Shown here in pieces: positions 38,578-50,900 of a DNA stretch of 64,000 bases. The position numbers and the translations under genes were made by a program. Below the pieces are notes generated by a model. The model was not told where the DNA came from, ran no database searches, and worked only from the letters and a program-made list of their open reading frames with translations. Positions within the stretch are counted from its first letter, which is position 1. The number at the start of each line of letters is the position of its first letter. Origin of the DNA: Siphlonurus alternatus (Eukaryota > Arthropoda > Insecta > Ephemeroptera > Siphlonuridae); the NCBI GenBank assembly GCA_949825025.1, contig OX463784.1, positions 997,909-1,061,908 on the forward strand, in the 5' to 3' direction.

Positions 38578-39621
38578 GATTGTAAATGAAAAGTATTTGT
38601 AAATTTTTATATATTTGTTAATTAAATTCAAGAGCAGATGTTGCAGTATTAATTTTAATTTGTGCATTTTTAGAAAGCTGCTAAATGATATTATTTTAAA
38701 TGTCCAGTCATATATATTCTGATTTTTTTTATTAAATTATTTCAAGTTGATGTCCCTCTAAAAATAAATCCCAATAATTCGAGAGGGCAAATTATTTATT
38801 TATTATTTACGACTGGGGATGTCTTTCATTATACTCTAAGTTGACTTCAAAAAATATTATTTTATTTATTAAAACAAATTGTTGAGTGCTGGTAACATTT
38901 TTGTACTAAAATTTTGAAATAAATACATTATTAAACATTCAATTGTCTCATTTCACCCTTTGAAGCAAAGTAAAATATGATGAAATATTTTAGTATTTGA
39001 CCTCCTGTACGTTTATGGTAACTTGCTTGATAGGGAAGTTCATTTTTCAATTGCTAATAAGGCTACTACTAATTTGTAGAATTTTCTGAAAAGATTAGGC
39101 AAACATAACCTTCCAGGAGGTCTATTGTGACATACTGGTGAACAGATTCACAATATAAAAAGATAGCTACTAGGAAAACATAAACTTTCAGGAGGTCTCT
39201 CTCTATTGTGACAGCCAATCAGAGCACAGGAGCTTTTTTTATTCAAACAATCATTTTATATCTAAAATATTGGAGGTAGATTTAAAAAATACATAAATTT
39301 TGTATGAAACTTTTATTTTATATTTATTTATATACAATGACAAGTAGCTACAATTATAATTTTAATGTGTAAAGTCTTATTAAATATTAATTTGTTTTAA
39401 GAGTCCATATTTGTTTTTCTGTATTTTGATAACACAAATTTTTCTTGGTTGTGCATTTTTAAAGTAGGCAAAAAGTTGTTGATTTCAGGGAAATTAATAT
39501 ATTCCCTCGCATTTATTTGAAATTACAAAATTTTGTTTTATTTTAAAAATCACATCTTTTTATTTACCTTACCAACATTTAGCAGTTTTGCTATTGAAGA
39601 GGGGCCTACTTCTCCCCATAT
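38578..39621. other. Intergenic AT-rich sequence
   Basis: Contains a short direct repeat (GAGGTCTATTGTGACA near 39117 and a like string near 39193). No gene seen. Confidence 0.6.
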
Positions 39622-39989
39622 TTAAGGGTAAGATAACACCACCAATGTTAAAAAAAAATCCCTCACACAAAAATTACGAAAAAGAAAAATTAAAATGTTC
39701 TCCTCTACACCCCCTATCAGTAGCTAAAATATCAGGTACATATACAAATACGACCTAGTTTTTTAGTTATGAATTTTTAAAGTTGACTAATTTAACGTGG
39801 AAGTTCCATTTCTCCAAGTTAAAGTAGTCAACTTTAAAATTTCATAACTCAAATACTAGCTCAAATTTTTACACTTGATATTTTAGCTACTGATAGGGGG
39901 TGTAGAGGAGAACATTCTCAATTTTTTTCATAACTTTCGTGTGAGGGATTTTTTTTTTTTTAACTTTGGTGGTGTTATCTTACCCTTAA
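39622..39989. mobile_element. TTAA-type MITE (family B)
   Basis: TTAAGGGTAAGATAACACC with its complement and TTAA at 39986-39989; mirrored CTACTGATAGGGGGTGTAG arms. Confidence 0.9.
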
Positions 39990-40244
39990 ACAATGTAAAA
40001 TGATGCATTTAATAAAATACAAACATTCAATAAAATGGTTATTTTTCACTCAAACTGGATATTTATATTTTATTTAAATTCAATAATTTCATTGAAGATT
40101 AAGTTCCAGTGTTTGAAAAATAAATTACAATGAATCACGCTGCTGGTTGCAACAGGTTACAATACTTGGTTACACAAACATGAACACACAAATATTTTCA
40201 ATTGATTGACATTCTTTCGTTGAAACACTGTGACAATGACCAAA

Positions 40245-41025
40245 CTGTATGATTTTTGTAATGCAGAAATGAACAGAGGGCATCAAATTATATTACCCTG
40301 GATTTTATAACACTTTTTTAAGAGCCAGGAAATATTGCTAAAAAGTTTTACTGAGGTCAGATTTGAACCTAAGCCCCTTTATATTAAGAAATGACACCTC
40401 TCTCTCTATCAAAAAGTCTTCTGCTCGTTGTTAGTAAACAAAGTATTGTTGTGTAATGTCTGTCACATGAAAGGAAAAACATGGGACATTTGTTGATTTA
40501 CATGTTAACTTATGGAAAATGACCGTTAATTATGAAGTTGTTGTGTCTACTAGCGCCAACAATGCCATTACGTTCTCTGCTCTGGTGGTGAAATTAAGCA
40601 CTACGTCGTCCCATGTTTAATAATGAAAAAGGCTTCATACGACAGACATTATAAACAATGGTTTCTTACAACCATTGCGAGTAGAAGACTTTGCTCTTAA
40701 TATATATAAAATAATAATACCCTTGACACCATTTTACCCTTTTGGGTGTGGCCAGGCCGATATGTAACTTTGTCAGTAAAAGTTATCTTGCGACCATGCT
40801 GGGGCTTACCAGGCTCTTAAAACCCTTTCCTGCACTCTTCTGGGCTCCTACTACCAGATCTGTGCAGCCTGCAGTGGCAATTAATGCAAAACTGCAGGGC
40901 AGCGGAGTATAGACACTCTACATATATACGCATATATCCTTTCTATATTTATTAAAATAGTTCTGGGTTCTAAAAAAATCAGAGTAGCATAACTTAGCAC
41001 CCTCTATTCATTCCTGCAGTTAAAT
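40245..41025. mobile_element. Degraded family A MITE split by a family D element
   Basis: GCAGAAATGAACAGAGGGC near 40264 and CACCCTCTATTCATTCCTGC near 41008 are the two arms. Family D (CAAAAAGTCTTCTGCTCG to GAGTAGAAGACTTTG) sits inside at 40412-40693. A possible HMGXB4 poly(A) signal (AATAAA on the minus strand) is at 40948-40953. Confidence 0.7.
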
Positions 41026-41114
41026 TTTCATGCACCAAAATCGTGTGTCCGTTGTGACGAATTGATCTCCCAACTCATCAGAACACTTTGCTTGTTCGAT
41101 CCCTCCTCACTTTC

Positions 41115-41282
41115 CTACAGTCCTGGCATGATGTAGGCAATGTTGTCGAGGGTTTGGGACAAAGTTTCTGCGGCACAACCGTTGAGCTCCGGCACTTGCT
41201 GGGTGAGACAAATGAGGGGGGCCATCGCGCAGAGCAGAGAGTCGAGAAGAACAGAGAAACTGCCGGAGACCGCAATCTGGCC
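41115..41282 (-). CDS. HMGXB4: HMGXB4 exon 11 (terminal)
   Basis: Residues 429-483 and stop TAG (41117-41115); acceptor [29 protein letters not shown] and [16 protein letters not shown] match the vertebrate C-terminus closely. Confidence 0.97.
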   Translation of the reverse strand, partial: GQIAVSGSFSVLLDSLLCAMAPLICLTQQVPELNGCAAETLSQTLDNIAYIMPGL

Positions 41283-44200
41283 CTGAAAGAGAGAGGTCAT
41301 TAGTAGGGGTCGGATCTCCAGTTTTCCCAGTTTGGCAAATATGTATGCTGCATTGATTCTGATTTTAAATGTTCACGAATCATGAAGTTTCATTGCCAAA
41401 AACGAAAAAAGTTTGGACTGGAAAAAACTAATTTTATAAAATGAAGACTGTTTCAGTTTTTCAAGTTTTTTTCAAGTTTTTGGAAACTATTTCCAGTTTT
41501 GTAAAACTGGAAACAGAGTTCTGTCTCATAAAAGCACGTTTTCCATAATGAAAATTAAATTAAATATTTTTCATAATTATTTTTCCTGCCTTCATCTTGA
41601 CAAAACATTGATGTTTATTCACGCAAATTTTCTTCACTCCGAGCAATGGTACTTAATTGAAATAGCTTGCTAGATTTTTTTTATCGAAGCAATTTTAATT
41701 CTTTTCTTGGTTAAGAGACCATGCAGTAAGGGTAAAATTTTATATATAAACTGGTTTTTGTTGGAAACTGGAAGTGAACTCTTTTCGACTGTTTTTGAGA
41801 AATTTGTGGACTGTTTTTGGGGAAAACCTGGACTGGATCCAGTGTTGGAAATCACATTTTAAAATACTGGAAATCCGGCCCCTAGTCATTAGCTATCTAG
41901 ATTGTCGCAAGATGGCACAATGGGAAACAATGCTTCCTACATAAATATGCTTAAGGATGAATCTCAGTAGGTTGATATCTCGCAATCGTACCGCCTGAAT
42001 GCAACAAGACTTGCAGGGGACTTAGAAGTCACCATCAATAAGTGCCATACAAATTTTGAAGCGAATCTGTCTTATCAGTTTTGTGAAAACTGAGGTAGAA
42101 GTTTAACATTGGCCTTATGGACGAAAACCGGAAATGGAGCTGTTGTAAGAAAACTGCAAGACTGAATTTGCTCAAACCATATAATAAGCGTTTAAGTTTC
42201 AAAACATTCTCAATTTTTTAAAAATTATTTTAAATTTAAATTATAATTGTATGGTTGTTTTATTTATAAAACCTTTTTTCATTAAAACTGTAAAACATGT
42301 TTGGAAAGATAGGTGGAAACTGACTGTAAGAATTTTTGTTTCCTTAGGTTCATGTTGTATTGCTATATGGTCCTGATATAGACAGAGGGTGAGCTTGGTG
42401 ACAATAGACCCTTTTTCTGGGGAATAATAAACAGGTGGGAGATGTTAAGAATAAAGCTCACAATGGACAACCTTCATTCATTTTTTATTACATACTGTAA
42501 TTAGAGGAGATCGAGTTACGTACTGTCAATTTTTTTCATATATTTTGAACACCCTTAAAATCATGCTGCAAAACGCAAGCATAGGGAAAGATTTTTTTAA
42601 ATTAATTTCTTTGTTTAGGTCTCCATGAGAAAGCCCTATAATGAAAATTTTAAAAATTAATTTAAAAAAATTGGATCAAAAAAAAAAAACAGAATTATTA
42701 TGAGGTTGCTAAGGTTTACATGTTAAGGTAGAGAAAACACGGATCAGCTGGCTCAATGCTAAAAAATCCCATTCATAAAAATTATGAAAAAAATTTAAAA
42801 TGTTCTCCTCTACATCCCCTATCAGTAGGTAAATTATCAGGTATACAAAAACGAGCTAGTTTTCAAGTTATTAATTTTTAAAGTAAACTAATTCAACATG
42901 GAAGTTCCATTTCTCCATGTTAAATTAGCCAACTTTAAAAATTAATAACTCAAAAACTATCTCGTTTTTGTATACCTGATATTTTACCTACTGATAGGGG
43001 ATGTAGAGGACAATATTTTAAATTTTGTTCATAATTTTTATGAATGGGATTTTTTTAGCATTGGGATAGCTGATCCGTGTTATCTCTACCTTAATCAAAT
43101 GGGACTACAACAATCAATGTTTTGTGTGTTATTTTACCCTTAATAGTTACTAACTGTAAGAAAAAATTCAAATTTTCTAACATGGAAGCTTATGGAGAAA
43201 ATTTTCCCGCCGGGGAACACTTGAAGCCTCTATCAAGCTACCACTACCACGAGTGCTCCGGCACACAGCTCGTTCTAACACATCTCTGTCTCACCTCGTG
43301 CTCTTTGAGACGCTCCCCGATGATGAGCAGCGACTCGCCCAGAAGTTTGAGGTGCGCGGCGACGTCCACAGGAGACGTTCCTACCGCCTTGAACATCCCA
43401 GCCTGGTCCTGGGAGCCCTTCGGTCCAGTCCTGCGAGAGAGAGGTGGTGTTTAACATCAGGGAACTGTCGTAGAAGCTTCAGTAGCCAGTCCAATGGAAC
43501 CAGCTCGTCATCAGGAGTCTATTGAACTGGCTACTGAACCTTCTATGATGAATCTTTCTTTGTTATCCATGGAAGGAATTATCTTAGAAGGTTCAGTAGC
43601 CAGTCCAATGGAATCAGCTCATCGTCAGGAGTCTATTAAAGTAAAGTGCGCGCCAGAAAAAAAAGTTGAGTTAGTATTTTCTAGAAATAGTTCAAGCAGT
43701 CCTCCATATCAAACCAAAATTCAAAATCTCAAATAGGTTTGCCAGAAAAAAATTCCAAAGTTAGAGTGAACGCGTCGCTTAACATGGGGCCTTACCTGAC
43801 AAAGACCCTCGAATATCTCGAAAAGATACACCGTTAGGTGGTATGAAAAAGATATAGTGATGTTCTATGACCCAAGCTTTAACCAAAAACCGATTAAAAA
43901 AAATTTCGCTCGAATCAATTGTTCCGTAAAAAAATAATAAAAAATCTTACGGGAATTAACATGGTAGATTTTCTTGATTTTTTTACGGAAAAATGGATTC
44001 GAGAGAAATTTTTTTTAATCGTTTTTTGGTTAAAGCTTGGGTCATAGAACATCACTATGTTTTTTTCATACCACGTAACGGTGTATTTTTTCGAGATATT
44101 CGAGGGTTTTTGTCAGGTAAGGCCCCATGTTAAGCAACGCGTTCACTCTGATTTTGGAATTTTTTTCTGGCAAACCTATTTGAGATAGAATTTTTTTGAA

Positions 44201-47200
44201 TTTTGGTTTGATATGGAAGACTACTTGAACTATTTTTAGAAAATACTAACTCAACTTTTTTTCTGGCGCGCACTTTACTTTAAACTGGCCACTGAACCTC
44301 CTACAGCAACTCCTCGCGGTACAAATGACAACATACTTGACGTCAGTGGCTGCGGCTGCCAGGGCACTCTGCAATTGTTGTTGCTGCATAAGTTGTTGTT
44401 GTTGAGCGACTGCTGCCGCCGCGGCCAGGGTGCTCAGTTGTCCCTGGTTTGAGTTGCGCCGCGCCTGCGACTTCCACTCTTGCCTGCGACAAAGAGAGAC
44501 CTCAGCAAACACGTTGACCAACATTTGTAGATTACGAACTCTCAACAGAACGGTGACCAGGGCATACAAATTTTTACACTTTTTTAATGTAGAGGACTAT
44601 TTTTAAAAGATTATTGTAGGTGTGTATTTGAAGTAGAAAATTTTAAGTTCTATGGAGGCTTCAAGTCAGCTGATTTTGTGGTATTCCCACCGTCCTATCT
44701 AAACTTTCGTAAAAAAAAAAAAAAAAATTGAAATTGCTTTTTTGGCATTAAAGAAATTTTAAAGACAAATATGAGTTCCTGATTAATTTTCAGAACACCC
44801 TTAAATGGGGGGTGGAGGGATAGGAGATGGTTTCAAATTAATAGCTTTAAGATTTCAAATTGTCTAACATGGTGGCTTATGGAGAAAATTTTCCCGACGG
44901 GGAACACTTGAAGCCACTGTCAAGGGAGGCAAATGTTTTCAGTTTTTATTTATAATTTTGTTAATCAAGACTTCCAAAAGTTAAAGTTAAAAAAATGTAC
45001 AAAGCAAAAGTGGTTCATTTCTAACATCAATTGCTGGAATTCGTGAAGGCAGAGAAGGGTGGTGACTTTTTTTAGTGCTCTAATAAGTTTGACATTATTT
45101 ATGAAACAATAAAAATATAAAAGCTGAAGCCGGTTCCCTCCTCTAACTCGTGGATTTTTTTTTCTGACACGTTGACAAGGGCAATGCTCCATTGGGATGG
45201 GGGTATACACTTTGAGAGAAAAAGGGACCTTTTAGGCCACGCCCCCTGCAATCTTATGAAAAAAACACCAACTTTGATAGCGTTTTCAAGAGCTCCGGAG
45301 GAAATACAGTGAAAAGCGAGACTTTTTAAGGGCAATTTGTGCTGAAAATTACTATTATATCACTAATGTCGACCACTAAACGATAACACCTTAAGGTTAA
45401 AAATTGATTGGTCAGTTCAATTTAATGGACTTAAATGCCCCTTCAAAAACTGGAATAATTTCTGATCTGTGATTGGCTCATCACGTTGCTTAGCAACCAA
45501 TGAAGAGCCACGAAAAATTCAACAAGCACTTTGAGCCAATCAGAAACTAGGTAAGTGTTCTCATACACCGGAAATGAGCGCATGTACCTGATTCTTATAA
45601 CCTGACCTTGACGTCAACGAATGACTCACCTGGGAGGGGAGGCCAGTTTGGGGGGAGGTGCAGGGGGCGTTCCCTTGTTGATGAACTTTCGCTGCTGTGC
45701 CGGCGAACTGGTGGTCGCAACCTTCCCCTCGTCGGCCTTCTGCTTCACCGAAAGACGCTTGGCCCGGCGACGCCACGTCTGTAAATCGTCATTTCGTTAT
45801 GTACAAACTGGGCAATCTTTTTAATGAAAATTTGGACCTTCTGTCAACCTCAAATTTGAGGGGAAAAACTTTACATCAAATGAGAATTCAAAACCAGCTT
45901 TTTGTATTTTCAGTAAGGGTCATTTTGATGGTAAAAAGATGGGATTATGATCTTAGTTGAAACTGCAAACTGCTACATTTGAAACTATAGGCAACTCATA
46001 TTCATTTCACCAAAGTCTTCTGCTCGTTGTTAGTAAACAAAGTATTGTTGTGTAATGTCTGTCGCGTGAAGAAAAAACATGGGACGGTTGTGGATTTACA
46101 TGTTAAGGATAAGGTAACACGAACAATCGATTGTCGATAGTCCCATTTGATTAACATGTAAACATTAGCAACCTCATAATAATTCTGAATTTTTTTTTGA
46201 GAGACAGTTCTTGGCACCAAAAAAGTGAGGAAAAAATTTCAAAACAATCGGTTGATCCAATTATTTTAAATGATTTTTTTTAAATTTTCAGTATAGGGCT
46301 TTCCCATGGAGACCTAAACTAAGAAATTAATTTAAAAAAATTGGATCGACCGATGGTTTTGAAATTTTTTCTATATTTTTTTGGTGCCAAGAACTGTCTC
46401 TCAAAAAAAAAATCAGAATTATTATGAGGTTGCTAAGATTTACATGTTAATCAAACGGGACTACCAACAATCGATTGTTCGTGTTATCTTACCCTTAACT
46501 TATGGAAAATGACCGTCAAATTATGAAGTTGAAACGGTTGCCTAGTGCCAACAATGCCATTACGTTCTCTGCTCTGGTGGCAAAATTAGGCATTACGTCG
46601 TCCCATGTTTAACAATGAAAAAGGCTTCATGCGACAGACATTATAAACAATGGTTTGTTACAACCATTGCGAGTAGAAGACTTTGATACATACACATTAT
46701 GCTTAAGTGTGAAATATTTGCATGGTTATGACGTGACACAGTTTTACAATACAATTTTGAGATTGCTAGAAAATTAACATAATGTATACAGTATCCAAGT
46801 GGGTTTTCCATTAGTAGAATATGAAAAGTCAGGTTTGATTATTTCCAGCCTGAGAAAATGCACATTTGTCCCAAATATTAGTAATGAACCAGAGGTATGT
46901 TTTACATGCACATTCATCAATCAAAAACCTTTGATTGTAAATTTACAAACAGCTACCGCGTTGCTTCAACAAAAACTCAAACTAAGTGAGAAAAGTGATT
47001 TTAACCGGCGACATGCTTTTTACTGTGAGAGAATTTTTTTCAATCCAAAGATCAGAAGCAGCAATCAACAACATCATTATGAAGGTTAATTAATAATTAC
47101 TAATGACAATAAAATGAAAGTGCAATGTGTTACTTCATTGAACATAATTGAAAATATCTAATTTTTCTCTCTCAAAGTGTGTCAAGCTTTGGTATTCCGT

Positions 47201-47893
47201 CCCTCCGTTGCAATAATGAACTGCCTGATATTTCAGGTGAGTGCAATTATGAGCTGTAAATAGGTTGAACAAAAAACTCATTTTTATGCTCACCTGAAAT
47301 AGCAGACAGCTCATTGTGGCAAACGAGGGATAATTTTCTCTTTATTATATAAAACAAGAATTTGTATAACTCTGTCCTAATACCAACTTTGATGTATGAG
47401 TCTGAAGTATGGGTGTGTCAATCAAAGCATAGGAGTAAGTTGAATACTGTTGGTATGAGTTTTTTAAGGAATATGTGTGGTAAAACAAGGATGGATAGAG
47501 TGAGAAGCACATGGGTGATGAATGAGTGTGGAGTGAAAGAAAGCGTAATTGACAAGTATGAACGAAGTACACTACGTTGGTTTGGACATGTTGAGAGAAT
47601 GGGTGATGAACGAATTGCAAAACAGGTGTTTAAAGGTAGTGTACAAGGCATGAAAGGATTAGGTAGACCTAAAAAGATGTGGTTGGATGTGATTGCAGAA
47701 TGTTTGAAGAACAGAAGTGTTAAAAGTACACAGTGTAATAGAGAGTGCAGAAGGCAAAAGAGTGTTATGAGTATTTCTGAAGCAAGTGGAGTATGCAAGA
47801 ATCGAGTGCTTTGGAGGGCAATTTGTAGAAGGCCGAGGTAATAATGCTGCTGGCTTACCCCGTAAAGGGATATGGCGTCATGTTATGTATGTA

Positions 47894-47933
<40 letters not shown>

Positions 47934-50900
47934 TAAGAAAAAGAATACTCCAAAAATGCACTTATAATTTAAATATATAAACTAATGTAAATATAAATAA
48001 ACACAGAAATGCAAACATAATAAAATAATAAATAACAAAATAATAGACAAACAAATCTAGCATCACAGCAAAAACAGAGATAAAACATAAAAAACTTATC
48101 AATGAATAATCTTCACACAAAAATCATTGACAAACACAAAATAAAATAATATTGATTTACAAATGAATTTATTAGACGTTACAAAGCGGCACAAGACTCA
48201 CATATTTCTCACTGTTCGGTACGATTCCCCACAGTTCCCCCAGTCGTTTGCTAGTCGTCGAGAAATCTGAAACAAAAACAAACGAAGGTTACCTCAAAGA
48301 AGCTTGGAGGTCGTCAAGTTTTAGGAAAATCAAATTGCTATCCATGGAAGGAATTGTCATAGAAGGTTCAGTAGCCAGTTCAATAGACTCCTGACGATGA
48401 GCTGGTTCCATTGAACTGGCTACTGAACCTTCTATGACAATTCCTTCCATGGAAAACACCTCCTCTGCAGGTAAACTTACCCATGTCAGGGTTGGTCCTC
48501 AGGATTTCTTTGCGCGCCTCCTTGGCCCACAGCATGTAGGCCGTGAAGCGAGATTTCTGGAAAACATTTCCCATCAGTCCGTGGAAATTAGCCCAGTGGA
48601 CAAAAATTAGGAGAATTGCTACAAGGTAATGTGGCTAACTTAAAAAATAAGCAATAGAGGCTTCAAGTCAGCTGATTTTGCGGTGTTCCCAAAGTCCTAT
48701 CTATACCTATGTACATAAAAACACAAACTAGAAATTGCTCTTTTGGCATAACAGAATTTTTTTAGAGGAAAATAAGTTCTTGATTATCAGAAGACCCCTA
48801 AATGGGGGGTAGGAGATGCTTTCAAATTGATAGCTTTAATAGTTACAGAGAAAAAATTCAAACTTTCTAACATGGTGGCTTATGGAGAAAATTTTTCCGA
48901 CAAAGAACGAGGAACCAGGGTTTTGAAAAAACCCAGTGGGCAGTGTTTTTTTCGGGTTTTTTTCAAATTTACTGGGTTTTATTGGTCTTTTTTTTTTTTT
49001 TTTTTTTTTGGGGGGGGGGGGGGGGGCTTTTTCGCGAAAAATGTTGTAAAATTGCCACAAAATTCTTTTAAATAGTTATTGAAAAGCTTTAAGAGCAACA
49101 AACTCCAATCATACCTATTTAAATTCTCATGCCTAGCTATTTATAAAGAAATTAAAAAATGCAACTTCACTGATATTATCTGATGCTTAATTGTTTTTCG
49201 GCATAAGATTTGAAATGAAAAGTAAAAGGGATAGGCCTAGACGCTATAGAGACCTCCGTGGCGTGTGGCCAGGAATTTGACTCACCTTGACGTCCTTGGT
49301 TTCGCCGGAATTAAGAGTGGCACCGCCACTGTCACAACCAATCAGTGTGGTTTCATCATCAATAACGTCATCCAAGTTGGCCAATTGCTGATCACGAATG
49401 CCGATTGGTCAGCTTCGATGACTTCATTGATGACGAAACCACACTGATTGGTTGTGACAGTGGCGGTGCTACTCTCAATTCCGGCGAAACTGTAACAAGA
49501 TCGTTCATATCCTGGCCATATGTCACGGAAGTCTCTATAGCGTCTCTGAGGGATAAAAGAATGTAAGTTGGAGGGAAAATTCTCTATTTCTATGCATTAA
49601 ATAGGCATTAGAATTTATGAAAATAAGGAAATATGTATAAATTTTTGTTTACATTGAAAATAAAAGGTGTTTTTTTCAGGGCTTTTTCAGGGTTTTTTCT
49701 AGTGTTTTTTTTTCGAAAAAACCCGCTGAGTTTTTTCAAGTTGTTGTTTTTTTTTTTTTTTCAAGAGAACCCTGCGAGAAACACTGGAAGCCTCGATTGA
49801 AATCTCTAAGATTCATCTCAACTACAGTCTTTTAAGAAGCAGACTCTAATAGACAATAATGGTTGCCTTTTTTTATTTCATAATTTAAAAATATACATAA
49901 AAATATGCTTTTCTGAATTTCTTCAGATTTTTTGAAGTGCGGGAACTAATTCTAAAAAATAAATATTTAAAATACTGTATCTGCATTAGGTTGGTACACC
50001 TGATGGGACAACCGTGACGTCATTTTGTTGTGCTGTGATTGGCTACTGATGACATCACGATTGTCCCATCAGGTTATACCACAATAATTCAGATATTTTA
50101 AATATTTTTTTAAAATTACTTCACCACTCCAAAAAATCTGAAAAAATTCAGAAAAGCATATTTTATGTATATCTTCTAATTATGAAATAAAAAAATGCAA
50201 CCATTATTGTCTATTATGAACAGGACATAAGCTGAACTAAAAAGGAATTGTATAATTTAAAGTCTGGCAAATTGTGAGCTGTAAATCTTTGCTTTAAATG
50301 GCAGGAAATTTGTTGATAAAACTTTCCTAGCAGCCACCATGAAAACTTTATTGCTGTGGTATCTTTTCTTATAAGAAACAATAAGCTACCAGGATTTCAC
50401 AGCAACAATAAACTGTCTGTTATTTCTGGTGAGTGCAACAATAGATGAATGTTTTAACAATGTAAAGCTCATAATTGCACACCTGAAATACAAGACAGCA
50501 GGAAATCAGGTTAAGCAGATAGCTCATTATTCCGTATGAGGCACGAAAATGGAATGATTTCAGAAACTTGATGGTCCCCTAAGTCAAATCATAATCAAGA
50601 ACGGGAAGTGAGATAATATTTGTAACTTTCTTTATTGGCAGCTTCTAATGTTTTGGAAGTGACGTTATACTAAACTTTTAATTTAAAAAGAACTCAGCTT
50701 AACTACCTAAGATAACATGCTCAATGTTAAAAATATTTCCACACATGAAAATTCTGAAAATAATTTAAAATGTTCTCCTCTACATCCCCAATCAGTAACT
50801 AAAATATCAGGTATAAAAATTCAATTTAGCTTTCGAGTCATGAATTTTTAAAGTTGACTAATTTAACATGGAAAAATGGAACTTTCATGTTAAATTAGTC

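Larger units (their letters stand above)
48655..49785. repeat. Repeat N split by a larger insert
   Basis: The left end (AGAGGCTTCAAGTCAGCTGA, 48656) and inner arm (TATGGAGAAAATTTTTCCGA, 48882) match 44648-44925. The far end (CACTGGAAGCCTC) appears only at about 49780. The 0.85 kb between begins near 48910 and contains T/G homopolymers and a further foldback. Confidence 0.65.

Noticed and set aside
36753..39989. Gene between NRDC and HMGXB4
   Set aside because: Only short frames that follow MITE arms; no splice-consistent coding block was found.
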